Positions 1-7,128 of a stretch of DNA of 20,374 nt are shown in pieces. How positions within the stretch are numbered: the stretch's first letter is position 1; each line of letters begins with the position of its first letter. Below the pieces are notes generated by a model that did not search any database, was not told the DNA's origin, and worked only from the letters and a program-made list of their open reading frames with translations. Origin of the DNA: Hadesarchaea archaeon (GTDB taxonomy: Archaea; Hadarchaeota; Hadarchaeia; Hadarchaeales; Hadarchaeaceae). Location of the stretch: the NCBI GenBank assembly GCA_014361095.1, contig JACIWF010000008.1, positions 1 through 20,374 on the forward strand, written 5' to 3'. Position numbers and translations under genes: made by a program.

Positions 1-247
1 CATTCACCTCCGGTTTATACACCAGAGCCTCAAAGGTAACCTCATGGTAGCTGGCACCGTCTCCCATGATAATCCGGCCTATAGATACATCCAGCACCTC
101 TGTTATCACCAAGACCATTCCTAAATCCTTGTCCGTGATCCCTCCATAGCTCTTCTTGAGAATGTCCAGAACGACATCCTCAAGTTTCTCGGAAAACCTA
201 TCTGGCGGCACACGGACAGTGTCTTCTATTGTTACTAGTTTATACAT
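1..247 (-). CDS. rpo7: RNA polymerase subunit Rpo7 (RpoE'), N-terminal part
   Basis: Partial gene, 3' end lost at the window edge; 82 of roughly 185 residues are visible. Rpo7 pairs with Rpo4 to form the stalk of archaeal RNA polymerase, which binds the nascent transcript and helps open the promoter. The translation begins MYKLVTIEDTVRVPP and continues with the conserved N-terminal tip domain (residues 1-80, including the segment MGDGASYHEVTFEALVYKP); the S1 domain would lie outside the window. The ATG at 247 is preceded by a Shine-Dalgarno GGTGG (252-256) six bases upstream. It follows hppA after a 165-bp gap that contains two TATA-like boxes, so it may have its own promoter as well as readthrough. 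Identification is firm from sequence similarity recalled for the family and from its usual position downstream of aIF2-gamma and a PIN gene. Confidence 0.93.
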   Translation of the reverse strand, partial: MYKLVTIEDTVRVPPDRFSEKLEDVVLDILKKSYGGITDKDLGMVLVITEVLDVSIGRIIMGDGASYHEVTFEALVYKPEVN

Positions 248-330
248 GATTCCACCTAAACCCACCCTTTTTGATGCCAGAGTAAAAGCTCAATGCCTAA
301 CCCCGACACCTCTATTCCTTAACATCTTTT

Positions 331-395
331 TCCTTATAAACTCTAAACCAATCACGCCCCCTGAATAAAAGGTGCTTTCATTCATCTTTTATAAG
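331..395 (-). promoter_or_regulatory. Two TATA-like boxes in the rpo7 leader region
   Basis: On the minus strand CTTATAAAAG (386-395) and TTTATAAGGA (331-340) match the archaeal TATA consensus. Transcription would begin about 25 bases downstream, near 365 or 310, giving leaders of about 115 or 60 bases before the rpo7 ATG at 247. Inference from motif and position only; B-recognition elements are not distinctive. Confidence 0.45.
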
Positions 396-412
396 GACCA
401 GCAAAAATCAAC

Positions 413-2386
413 CTACATCAACAACATCGGCACCGCGATGAGGGCCACCATTGACATCAGCTTTATCAATATGTTCAGTGAGGGACCTGCGGTATCCTTG
501 AACGGATCACCAACGGTGTCGCCAACCACCGCGGCCGCATGTGTAGGGGTGCCCTTACCTCCAAAGTGACCCATCTCAACATATTTCTTGGCATTATCCC
601 AAGCACCGCCGGCGTTGGCCATCAGTAAGCCAAAGATAAGCCCGGTAATGATGCTGCCCGCCAAGAAACCACCCAGGGCCGCCTTGCCCAGAACCAAACC
701 CACTACAATCGGCATCAACAACGCCAACACACCTGGCACCATCAGTTCCTTCAACGCACCCTTCGTGGCAATATCCACACATCTGGCGTAATCAGGTTTG
801 GCCTTGCCCTTCATCAACCCCGGTATTTCCCTGAACTGTCTTCTAACCTCCTCAACCATCTTAAAGGCATTCCTGCCCACGGCCAATATTACCAACGCGG
901 AAAAAAGCGCCACAACGCCGGCACCAATGAAGACACCTGCCATCACGCTTGGGTTCAACAGATCCAAGCTCGAAACTTTAGAAATCTCCTGATAAGTCGC
1001 AAAGAGCGCAACTGCTGTCAAAGCGGCTGAGCCTATGGCGAAGCCTTTACATATCGCCTTGGTGGTGTTTCCTACAGAGTCAAGCGAGTCGGTGACTTTT
1101 CTAACCTTCTCAGGCATTCCTGACTGCTCGACAATTCCACCAGCATTGTCGGCAACCGGGCCGTAAGCGTCAGAAGCCACCACGATACCAGTGACAGCAA
1201 GCATTCCAACTCCAGCTAAACAAATCCCGTAGAAGCCCGCGGCGATGAAGGCAATTACTGCTGCCGCTGCTATTGAAATTATGGGCAAAAAGGTGCTGAT
1301 CAACCCGAAGGAAAACCCAGTCAATATTCCGATAGCCGTTCCTGACTGGTCCGACTCGGCTATCAGCTGGGCCGGCCTGCGGATGTTGTTGGTGAAATAG
1401 TCGGAGGTGAGGCCAACTACAAGGCCGGAGATCAGCCCGACCAATACGGCAACAAATAGGTTCCATCCAATTCCCCAGCCGAAAATATATGAGGAGATTA
1501 AAATGGCAAAAATGGCAGTGACGATGACTGAAACTATTGTCGCGGTGTTAAGGGCATAGCTTGGATTTTTGCCCTTTCGGACGCGAACGAAAGGAACGCT
1601 GATTATTGAGGCCACTATGCCCAACGCTGATATCAGCAAAGGCAACAGAACCCCATTAGAACCATAGGTGACCAGACCCACTATCATCGCCGCCACGGTG
1701 CTGGCAACGTATGACTCGAAAAGATCGGCTCCCATCCCGGCGACATCACCTACATTATCTCCCACGTTATCTGCAATCACGGCCGGATTTCGGGGATCGT
1801 CCTCAGGTATGCCCTTTTCAACCTTACCCACCAAATCCGCGCCGACATCGGCTGTCTTGGTGAAAATCCCGCCACCAACACGTGCAAACAGTGCTACCGT
1901 ACTGGCCCCAAAACTATAGGGTAAAATCAAGGTTGGATTGCCCAGCCAGAGAAAGCATAAAAACACCCCGAGCAGACCAACCCCTACTACTGACATTCCC
2001 ATCACAAGGCCCCCACGAAAGGCCACCTTCAGGGCCTTGCTGATGCCGGACCGTGCGGCTGTGGCGGTCCTCGAGTTGGCCCTCACGGCCATTGACATAC
2101 CTATAAAACCGGCTGCTGTTGACGACAGTGCCCCACCAATGTAAATTAAAGAAGCCTGCCATCCCCAGCCAGGGGCAAAGAAAAGGAGCAGGGAAATGAT
2201 GATGATCACAACCCAGATGGTGGTGTATTGTCTCCTCAAAAAAGCCGATGCTCCCTCCTGTATGGCTGCAGCGATCTCCCTGACCCGCGGAGAACCCTGA
2301 TCTTCCCTAAGCACCGCCCGTGCCGATATCGCTGCCACCGCAAGCGCTGCGAGCGCAGCCAACAGGGGGAAAATTTCCAATGACAA
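413..2386 (-). CDS. hppA: Membrane-integral H+-translocating pyrophosphatase
   Basis: 657-residue polytopic protein of the V-PPase family, about 16 predicted membrane segments by hydrophobicity. It hydrolyses pyrophosphate on the cytoplasmic side and pumps protons out. Family motifs are intact: DVGADLVGK at residues 180-188, DNVGDNVGD at 206-214, DAYGPVADNAGG near 407-416, and a C-terminal block with GDTVGDPFKDTAGPS. The subtype position (GNTTK, residues 439-443) has Lys443, which marks the K+-independent, H+-pumping subfamily; K+-dependent and Na+-pumping forms have Ala there. Residue 446, usually Thr in the K+-independent form, is Cys. The start is TTG at 2386, four bases after GGTGA, which contains the PIN gene's TGA stop (2391-2393). 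It occupies the slot between the PIN gene and rpo7 where relatives carry a soluble pyrophosphatase, so it probably removes pyrophosphate while conserving energy. Confidence 0.96.
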   Translation of the reverse strand: MSLEIFPLLAALAALAVAAISARAVLREDQGSPRVREIAAAIQEGASAFLRRQYTTIWVVIIIISLLLFFAPGWGWQASLIYIGGALSSTAAGFIGMSMAVRANSRTATAARSGISKALKVAFRGGLVMGMSVVGVGLLGVFLCFLWLGNPTLILPYSFGASTVALFARVGGGIFTKTADVGADLVGKVEKGIPEDDPRNPAVIADNVGDNVGDVAGMGADLFESYVASTVAAMIVGLVTYGSNGVLLPLLISALGIVASIISVPFVRVRKGKNPSYALNTATIVSVIVTAIFAILISSYIFGWGIGWNLFVAVLVGLISGLVVGLTSDYFTNNIRRPAQLIAESDQSGTAIGILTGFSFGLISTFLPIISIAAAAVIAFIAAGFYGICLAGVGMLAVTGIVVASDAYGPVADNAGGIVEQSGMPEKVRKVTDSLDSVGNTTKAICKGFAIGSAALTAVALFATYQEISKVSSLDLLNPSVMAGVFIGAGVVALFSALVILAVGRNAFKMVEEVRRQFREIPGLMKGKAKPDYARCVDIATKGALKELMVPGVLALLMPIVVGLVLGKAALGGFLAGSIITGLIFGLLMANAGGAWDNAKKYVEMGHFGGKGTPTHAAAVVGDTVGDPFKDTAGPSLNILIKLMSMVALIAVPMLLM

Positions 2387-2390
2387 GATT

Positions 2391-2801
2391 TCACCTTAAA
2401 TGGCCATTTAAAGCAAGGTGTGACTTGCCTCTTAAATAGATTACGCCTATCCCGCGGGAACGGAGTTTCTTTCTCAGGACGAAATCAGAAGTTCCAACCA
2501 TACAGTTCATCTCACTGGCGAGCTTTATTATTGACTCATCAGCTTCTCCTTCGACCTCAACAACAGAACCCTGTTTAATCAGGGAAAGACCCAACTTTGC
2601 CGCCATCCTCTCTTTGGGTTTGCCCTGTTTGGAAATCCTCTCAAGCTCAGAAACCACCGGGCTTGGTACCAAAAGTTCATAAGAACACTCAAGCAGCCGG
2701 TCCAGCTCTCCAAAAACATCGATCCCAAACATCCCAGGAATCATGAGAAAGCTGGTATCTGCAACTATCTTTAAGATCTGGCGCTCACTTGATAATGCCA
2801 T
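2391..2801 (-). CDS. PIN-domain protein, Fcf1/Nob1-like (COG1412 type)
   Basis: 136 residues from the ATG at 2801; a TTG at 2828 would add nine poorly conserved residues. A PIN nuclease fold is shown by the N-terminal KIVADTSFLM with its metal-binding Asp, an SELERI acidic helix, a central DESIIKLA segment and the C-terminal GTSDFVLRKKLRSRGIGVIY, where the usual TND is TSD. The tail YLRGKSHLALNGHL matches the archaeal Fcf1-like family, thought to act in pre-rRNA processing. It overlaps the end of the aIF2-gamma gene by 17 bp, and its stop is embedded in the hppA ribosome-binding site, implying translational coupling. The PIN fold is confident; the rRNA-processing role is inferred from family and from the ribosomal and initiation-factor neighbours. 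No antitoxin gene is adjacent, which argues against a VapC toxin. Confidence 0.85.
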   Translation of the reverse strand: MALSSERQILKIVADTSFLMIPGMFGIDVFGELDRLLECSYELLVPSPVVSELERISKQGKPKERMAAKLGLSLIKQGSVVEVEGEADESIIKLASEMNCMVGTSDFVLRKKLRSRGIGVIYLRGKSHLALNGHLR

Positions 2802-3999
2802 AACCAACCAGACGCCACCTGCCGGCAATCCGGCGGCTCAGCGCCACTCGCGCTCCTCTTTCAGCACAGACGGGTAATTTAAGTCTAACCGTGGCTTTAT
2901 CTCCTCTAGCACTGGCAATGGTGCCTACGGTCATCGTGGTCCCCACATTTAACATTAGAACCTCTCCCGTGACCAGCGGCTTTATTTCCTGCTCTTCTTC
3001 CATGCCCACGACACGATCCATGAGATTGACCTCCAATTCCAAGGAGGTGAGAACCTCGGGAAGTGTTCCCGGCAAGCCCAAAACGGAACCCACAAGTGAA
3101 TCACCTTTTGTCAACGATGGATCGAGCAAGGTGCCAACCCCGATTAACCCCCCTGGCTTTGCCTCCTCGAGAGAACTGTCCATTGCTTGCAGGCTAACCA
3201 CCTTTGAACCCAAGGACTGCCAAACTGTCCTACCCTCCCGAGTTATCTTTATCCCTGGTCGGAGCTCTATTTCATCCCCAACTCTCAGTTTTCCCTGCAG
3301 CAAGGATCCACCAAGGATACCGCCGCGGAGATTCTCCGGTCTAGTTCCCGGACGGTTAATGTCAAAAGATCTGGCCACATACATTCGCGGTGGCTTAGTT
3401 GTGTCACGCTTTGGCGTCGGAATTACTTCTTCGATAGCTTCTATCAGCTTGTCTATGTTCGCCTTATGAATGGCTGAAATGGGAATTATCGGTGCATCCT
3501 TTGCCGAAGTACCTGCCAAAAAATTCTTTATTTGATTATAGTTCTCAAGGGCTTTTTCGCGTGAAACTAACTCGATTTTATTCTGGACAACCACGACATT
3601 TTTCACACCAATTATATCCAAGACCATCAAGTGCTCCTTCGTCTGCGGTTGTGGACATTTTTCATTTGCTGCCACCACCAGTATCGCGCCATCCATTATC
3701 GCCGCTCCGGAAATCATGGTAGCCATCAACATCTCGTGGCCGGGAGCATCCACAAAGGAAACACGGCGTAAAAATTCGGTTTGTCCGCCACAGTAGGGAC
3801 ACTTTTTCTTGGTCGTGTACCGGGCGCATTCTTTGCATTTATAAAAAGAAGTATCCGCATAGCCCAACCGTATTGATATCCCGCGGCGTAACTCCTCACT
3901 ATGGATATCTGTCCAGACCCCTGAAAGCGCCTCCGTTAGCGTCGTCTTGCCGTGATCAACGTGACCCACAAGACCTATGTTGACTTCTGCTTGAGGCAT
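2785..3999 (-). CDS. eif2g: Translation initiation factor aIF2 gamma subunit
   Basis: 404 residues, normal length. The GTPase core of the aIF2 heterotrimer that delivers initiator Met-tRNA to the small ribosomal subunit. G1 is GHVDHGKT (12-19), switch 1 contains SEELRRGISIRLGYAD, G3 is DAPGHE and G4 is NKIE. A zinc knuckle with Cys55, Cys58, Cys67 and Cys70 (CKEC...CPYC) is characteristic of the gamma subunit and separates it from EF-1A. Two beta-barrel domains follow. The ATG at 3999 is preceded by GGGTGA three bases upstream. It lies 67 bp after the S6e gene; that gap has an AT-rich, TATA-like TTTTTTAATG stretch near 4030, so a secondary promoter is possible. Its 3' end overlaps the PIN gene. 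Confidence 0.97.
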   Translation of the reverse strand: MPQAEVNIGLVGHVDHGKTTLTEALSGVWTDIHSEELRRGISIRLGYADTSFYKCKECARYTTKKKCPYCGGQTEFLRRVSFVDAPGHEMLMATMISGAAIMDGAILVVAANEKCPQPQTKEHLMVLDIIGVKNVVVVQNKIELVSREKALENYNQIKNFLAGTSAKDAPIIPISAIHKANIDKLIEAIEEVIPTPKRDTTKPPRMYVARSFDINRPGTRPENLRGGILGGSLLQGKLRVGDEIELRPGIKITREGRTVWQSLGSKVVSLQAMDSSLEEAKPGGLIGVGTLLDPSLTKGDSLVGSVLGLPGTLPEVLTSLELEVNLMDRVVGMEEEQEIKPLVTGEVLMLNVGTTMTVGTIASARGDKATVRLKLPVCAERGARVALSRRIAGRWRLVGYGIIK

Positions 4000-4066
4000 C
4001 TTTCACCCTGTTCAAATTCCTCTTAAACATTAAAAAACACAGTGATTTGAATCCGACCCTCATATT

Positions 4067-4462
4067 TTAAGTTTGCTTTGCCTCTTTGGGTTGAATAATC
4101 TCCTCAACCGGCTTTTCGCCCCACTTCGTTATCACCGCGTTCAGCTGCACGATGCTCTCAGAGACCCTAGAGCCACGCACCATTTTTCTGCGACGATCAC
4201 CAGATTTTCTTGGAGAGAAGCCTGGACCGCTCGCCAGCAGGACGCTTACCCGACCAGGCCCTGCAATGTCGGGACGCATGGGAAATCCATCCCGGTCGGT
4301 GCCACCGGTTATCTGAAGCTCATAGCCCGGTAGGCCAACTATTCTGCCGTCAAACTTTTCCCCAATCCTCATCCCGATGAGCCTGCTGGCCTCCGGATCT
4401 TTTGCCTCCAGCTTGTAGCTTTTTCCCGTCTTCGGGTCCGCAACCACCATTTTGAAAGCCAT
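4067..4462 (-). CDS. rps6e: Ribosomal protein S6e (eS6)
   Basis: 131 residues, typical of archaeal S6e, which lacks the long eukaryotic C-terminal phosphorylation tail. Recognised by the N-terminal FKMVVADPKTGKSYKLE, the ITGGTDRDGFPMRPD signature and the basic RKSGDRRRKMVRGSRVS segment. ATG at 4462 is favoured over an in-frame GTG one codon earlier, because GGGGTGATG lies just upstream inside the end of aIF5B and acts as ribosome-binding site. The start overlaps the aIF5B stop, so the two are probably translationally coupled. Confidence 0.95.
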   Translation of the reverse strand: MAFKMVVADPKTGKSYKLEAKDPEASRLIGMRIGEKFDGRIVGLPGYELQITGGTDRDGFPMRPDIAGPGRVSVLLASGPGFSPRKSGDRRRKMVRGSRVSESIVQLNAVITKWGEKPVEEIIQPKEAKQT

Positions 4463-6264
4463 CACATCACCCCATATGTCGGGTCAATTTTTTGCTTGAT
4501 GGTGATTATCTCATCAAGCACTGAGAGCTCGTCACCTGAAAGAAGATCGCGTAGATCTCTTTTCAGCGCGAGCACATGGTCTCTTGGTACATCCGTATAT
4601 AAAACATCTCCCTCTTGAACATGGCGCCCGATCATGGGGCCGTCTATCGAAACGGCCAGCTCATCGCCAAGCTTTGCCTCCTGAACCGATCTCTTGTCCT
4701 TTTGCAGCTCACGAATGACCCCTACCGTCTTGCCCCATTTATTCATCAACGGCACCTTTGTCCTGACGACGCCGCCCAATACATCGATTCCGACGATTGC
4801 TGGGTCGCTGCGCCGGAATACATAGCCGGGTTTGATGACAATTTTCCCGGGTCTGATGAATCCCTGCAAGCGCTTCGCCCTGACCTCATCATTCTTCTTC
4901 TTAACCCAATCTTCAAACTGTTCCAGCAGCCGGTAGATGACATTATCCATGATGATTTTAACACCCTCACGATCAGCCTCAGATTGGACATCGGGTAAAA
5001 TCCTGACATTAAAGGCCAAAACCACTGCCAGTAGTGGATCGCTTTTACCAACGGTTGAAGCTTCAATAACATCTCGCCTTGAAACGTCACCGATGTCGGC
5101 TTTACGGATCGGTATGCGCTTGGCCTGAAGCTGTCCCTCCAAAGCCTCAAGCGAGCCCAAAGTGTCGGCCTTTAAAACTACGCCAGTTATATCTGAACTA
5201 ATCCTCACCCGCTCCAGCTCTTGCTGCATCTCCTGCCAGAGCTTTTCTGCCGCGGCTATGTCCTTAATCACCAAAAAAGGAGCGCCAGCCACCGCCCCCT
5301 CAAGGTTCGGTGCTGCAATCTTGACTCCGGCGGCGGCATAAACTTTTTCAACTTGATTGAACCTGTCCTCAGGATCGCGAATTTCATCAAGAGGTTTAGG
5401 TTGAAGGAGACACCTAACTCTGGAAGTTATCACCTTGTCCAGACCACCAACTGCAAAAAGATCGCCTTTTGCCACCACCCCATCATATATTATCACATCT
5501 ATTGTCTTGCCCAACCCAACCTCCTCCTTCACCTCGAGCACGGTTCCCCGCCCGGGACCAGTTACCTCCACCATCAGCTCTTTCTCCAAGTATCTTTGCG
5601 CCAGCCCGGCCAGAATGGCTAAAATCTCAGCTATACCCTCACCAGTCTTGGCGCTGGCAGGAATAATGGAAACCTGCCTGCGAAAGTCGCTGACTCGATC
5701 GAATCTTTCAGACTCAAATCCTAACTCATGTAATTTCCCAACCAGCTCGTAAACTTTTTCGTCCAGCGCGTGTTGAACCTCCGGGCGCTGCTTCATAAAA
5801 GATTCCAAAAAGCAAGAACGGGGAAATATCTGCCAACCAGGAATCAAATCTATCTTATTGGCTATTACCATAAAGGGTGTTCTGTAGGTCTTCAAGATTG
5901 TTAAAGATTCTAAAGTCTGGGGCATAAACCCCTCATTGATATCAATCACAAGGCAGGCAAGATCGGCTAGAGAGCCGCCTCTCCTGCGAAGATTGGTAAA
6001 GGCCTCATGACCTGGTGTGTCTATGAAAAGAAGGCCAGGCAGGTTTAGCTCTATCTTAAACCTCTCCAGAAGTCTTCCACAAATGTTCCTGATTGTCTCC
6101 ACAGGTACCTCACTTGCTCCGACGTGCTGAGTGATCTCGCCGGCTTCCCGGGCGGCTACTCTGGTCCCTCTTATGGCGTCCAACAGCGATGTCTTACCGT
6201 GGTCAACATGGCCCAACACCGCAATCAATGGCTGTCTGACCCTTGGCCTCTGCATCTGGAACAC
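4462..6264 (-). CDS. infB: Translation initiation factor aIF5B (IF-2 homologue)
   Basis: 600 residues from GTG 6264; an ATG at 6255 gives 597. GTPase that promotes ribosomal subunit joining. Visible: G1 GHVDHGKT (18-25), G3 DTPGHE (82-87), G4 NKID (136-139), then beta-barrel domain II, domain III and the C-terminal initiator-tRNA-binding barrel ending near KQKIDPTYGVM. No intein interrupts the G motifs, although this family often carries one. Two starts are plausible: a TATA box (GCTTTAAACTA, centre about 6289) lies 25 bases from GTG 6264, fitting a leaderless start, whereas CTGGTG lies six bases before ATG 6255. It is the first gene of the run that continues through S6e, aIF2-gamma and PIN to hppA. 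In relatives ndk lies directly upstream; here about 860 bp of inserted material intervenes. Confidence 0.97.
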   Translation of the reverse strand: MFQMQRPRVRQPLIAVLGHVDHGKTSLLDAIRGTRVAAREAGEITQHVGASEVPVETIRNICGRLLERFKIELNLPGLLFIDTPGHEAFTNLRRRGGSLADLACLVIDINEGFMPQTLESLTILKTYRTPFMVIANKIDLIPGWQIFPRSCFLESFMKQRPEVQHALDEKVYELVGKLHELGFESERFDRVSDFRRQVSIIPASAKTGEGIAEILAILAGLAQRYLEKELMVEVTGPGRGTVLEVKEEVGLGKTIDVIIYDGVVAKGDLFAVGGLDKVITSRVRCLLQPKPLDEIRDPEDRFNQVEKVYAAAGVKIAAPNLEGAVAGAPFLVIKDIAAAEKLWQEMQQELERVRISSDITGVVLKADTLGSLEALEGQLQAKRIPIRKADIGDVSRRDVIEASTVGKSDPLLAVVLAFNVRILPDVQSEADREGVKIIMDNVIYRLLEQFEDWVKKKNDEVRAKRLQGFIRPGKIVIKPGYVFRRSDPAIVGIDVLGGVVRTKVPLMNKWGKTVGVIRELQKDKRSVQEAKLGDELAVSIDGPMIGRHVQEGDVLYTDVPRDHVLALKRDLRDLLSGDELSVLDEIITIKQKIDPTYGVM

Positions 6265-6282
6265 CAGAATATCTTATGCTAA

Positions 6283-6294
6283 CTAGTTTAAAGC
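6283..6294 (-). promoter_or_regulatory. TATA box of the aIF5B operon
   Basis: The minus strand reads GCTTTAAACTAG with its centre near 6289, 25 bases upstream of the GTG at 6264. This predicts a transcript that starts at or within a few bases of the start codon. Motif and spacing only. Confidence 0.5.
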
Positions 6295-6415
6295 ACCGAA
6301 CCTATTTCAAATGTCGACGTCTTTTGAATGAAAATAAGGGTGTGTATTAAGCCCTTGCTCACGCCGCGAACTTCCAATCCTTTAGACGAGGCCCCGCTGT
6401 TTCCATATCATCGGG

Positions 6416-6752
6416 CTACGTACCTACGTAGAAAGGCTGTTTGCAGAGGTAAACTACGTATATACGTAGAGTTTAAGTGCCGGCTTTAAATCCGCTCTAC
6501 GTACCTACGTAGAGCCACATGGCGCGCCCGCGGAGTCCGTGATATCAGCTGCCTCGAAAACAGGGATTTTCTGGGCACCGAATTCCCGAAGCGTTCGCAA
6601 AAGCTCCATCGCAACGCCCACATGGTCAGCTCCGATGGCAGACCTTTGGATCCACCGTGTCCCCAACGCTCGCAGCTTACCATAATGCCAGCCCGATAGG
6701 CTCCTGCCTGATTTATCAAAAATTACCAGATACACTCTACGCACCTACGTAG
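6416..6752. repeat. Four copies of a 16-bp palindrome (CTACGTA-NN-TACGTAG)
   Basis: Perfect 7-bp inverted arms around two central bases occur at 6416-6431 (centre CC), 6454-6469 (centre TA, fully palindromic) and 6497-6512 (centre CC; arms extend to 10 bp, 6494-6515). A fourth copy at 6737-6752 has one mismatch, CTACGCACCTACGTAG. The start-to-start distances are 38, 43 and 240 bp. I noticed no further copy elsewhere in the window. All lie in the non-conserved stretch between aIF5B and the Csl4-like gene, and copies 3 and 4 bracket a small ORF. The form suits binding sites for a dimeric regulator; what binds is unknown. Confidence 0.9.
6505..6735 (-). CDS. Hypothetical small protein between palindrome copies
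   Basis: 76 residues from GTG 6735 (79 from GTG 6744). The product begins YLVIFDKSGRS, a hydrophobic strand ending in Asp, then contains GTRWIQRSAIG and an amphipathic helix followed by GAQKIPVFEAADI. The alternation suggests a small alpha/beta fold. The first half loosely recalls Cas2/VapD-like proteins (strand plus Asp, then G..WIQRS); the second half loosely recalls a corrinoid-binding Rossmann domain. Neither is strong enough to assign. The stop lies inside palindrome copy 3. Copy 4 covers the start region, where its one deviant base creates an AGGTG ribosome-binding sequence six bases before GTG 6735. A TATA-like TTAAAAAAA run (6776-6785) lies about 40 bases upstream. It could instead be a gene remnant or a chance ORF. 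Confidence 0.35.
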   Translation of the reverse strand: MYLVIFDKSGRSLSGWHYGKLRALGTRWIQRSAIGADHVGVAMELLRTLREFGAQKIPVFEAADITDSAGAPCGST

Positions 6753-6827
6753 TCCACTGTCCCTTTCGAGCAGGTCTTTTTTTAAGGAAAACATTCGACC
6801 GAGTAGCTTAATACATACAAATAAGGT

Positions 6828-6839
6828 CTTATAAAAAGT
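6828..6839 (+). promoter_or_regulatory. TATA box of the Csl4-like gene
   Basis: CTTATAAAAAG has its centre about 25 bases before the ATG at 6858. Transcription would start at or next to the start codon, giving a leaderless mRNA; no good Shine-Dalgarno sequence lies at the correct distance, which agrees. Confidence 0.65.
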
Positions 6840-6857
6840 GATGAAATCTCTTAATTG

Positions 6858-7073
6858 ATGAAACCAAAAAGGACCTTAAAGCTTGCAAAGTTTCCAAAAT
6901 CAGAGACTGATTACGTTTGGGTATCCCCGGGAACGGAACTGGCGGAAACTGATGAATATCTTCCAGGCACAGGAGTTTACGTAAAAGGTAAGAAAATATA
7001 TGCTAAAAGTTTTGGATTTGTCAACGTTGACAAGAAAAAGGTTATCCGTGTTGTGCCTTTAGCTGGGGGTTGA
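6858..7073 (+). CDS. Stand-alone Csl4 N-terminal-domain protein (exosome-like)
   Basis: 71 residues from the ATG at 6858. After a short basic N-terminus (KPKRTLKLAKFPK), residues from about 22 on match the N-terminal beta-barrel domain of the exosome cap protein Csl4: VSPGTELAETDEYLPGTG, then VYVKGKKIYAKSFGFVNVD and KKKVIRVVP. Full archaeal Csl4 is about 180-190 residues, with an S1 RNA-binding domain and a zinc ribbon after this domain; both are absent. It is the only plus-strand gene in the left half of the window, has its own TATA box, and lies inside an otherwise conserved minus-strand cluster. It could be an exosome accessory factor, a competitor of full-length Csl4 for the Rrp41/Rrp42 ring, or a truncated copy. 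A G5 run just before the stop offers an alternative frame to 7140. Domain assignment is good; function is inference. Confidence 0.7.
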   Translation: MKPKRTLKLAKFPKSETDYVWVSPGTELAETDEYLPGTGVYVKGKKIYAKSFGFVNVDKKKVIRVVPLAGG

Positions 7074-7128
7074 AGTCAAACCAAAAACATTAACATCGCC
7101 GATCATTTCCAAGGCCTATGGGAGAAAA

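Noticed and set aside
2391..2828. VapC toxin of a toxin-antitoxin pair
   Set aside because: There is no antitoxin gene beside it and the C-terminus fits the Fcf1-like family that accompanies aIF2-gamma.
2891..3469. Plus-strand open frame opposite aIF2-gamma
   Set aside because: Shadow of a well-conserved gene with no recognisable domain.
4462..6264. Intein in aIF5B
   Set aside because: The protein is of normal length, all G motifs are continuous and no splicing motifs are visible.
6416..6512. CRISPR-like array from regularly spaced repeats
   Set aside because: The repeat is only 16 bp and palindromic, there are three close copies with intervals of 22 and 27 bp, and the fourth is 224 bp away; no Cas1 gene or leader is present.
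6486..6719. Second minus-strand frame overlapping the small palindrome-bounded ORF
   Set aside because: Its product is Arg-rich and lacks the regular hydrophobic pattern seen in the other frame.
6497..6752. Miniature transposable element with the palindromes as terminal repeats
   Set aside because: Flanking bases show no target-site duplication and copies 1 and 2 lie outside the supposed element.
6265..6857. Replication origin
   Set aside because: The palindromes do not resemble archaeal origin recognition boxes, and no cdc6/orc1 gene is adjacent.
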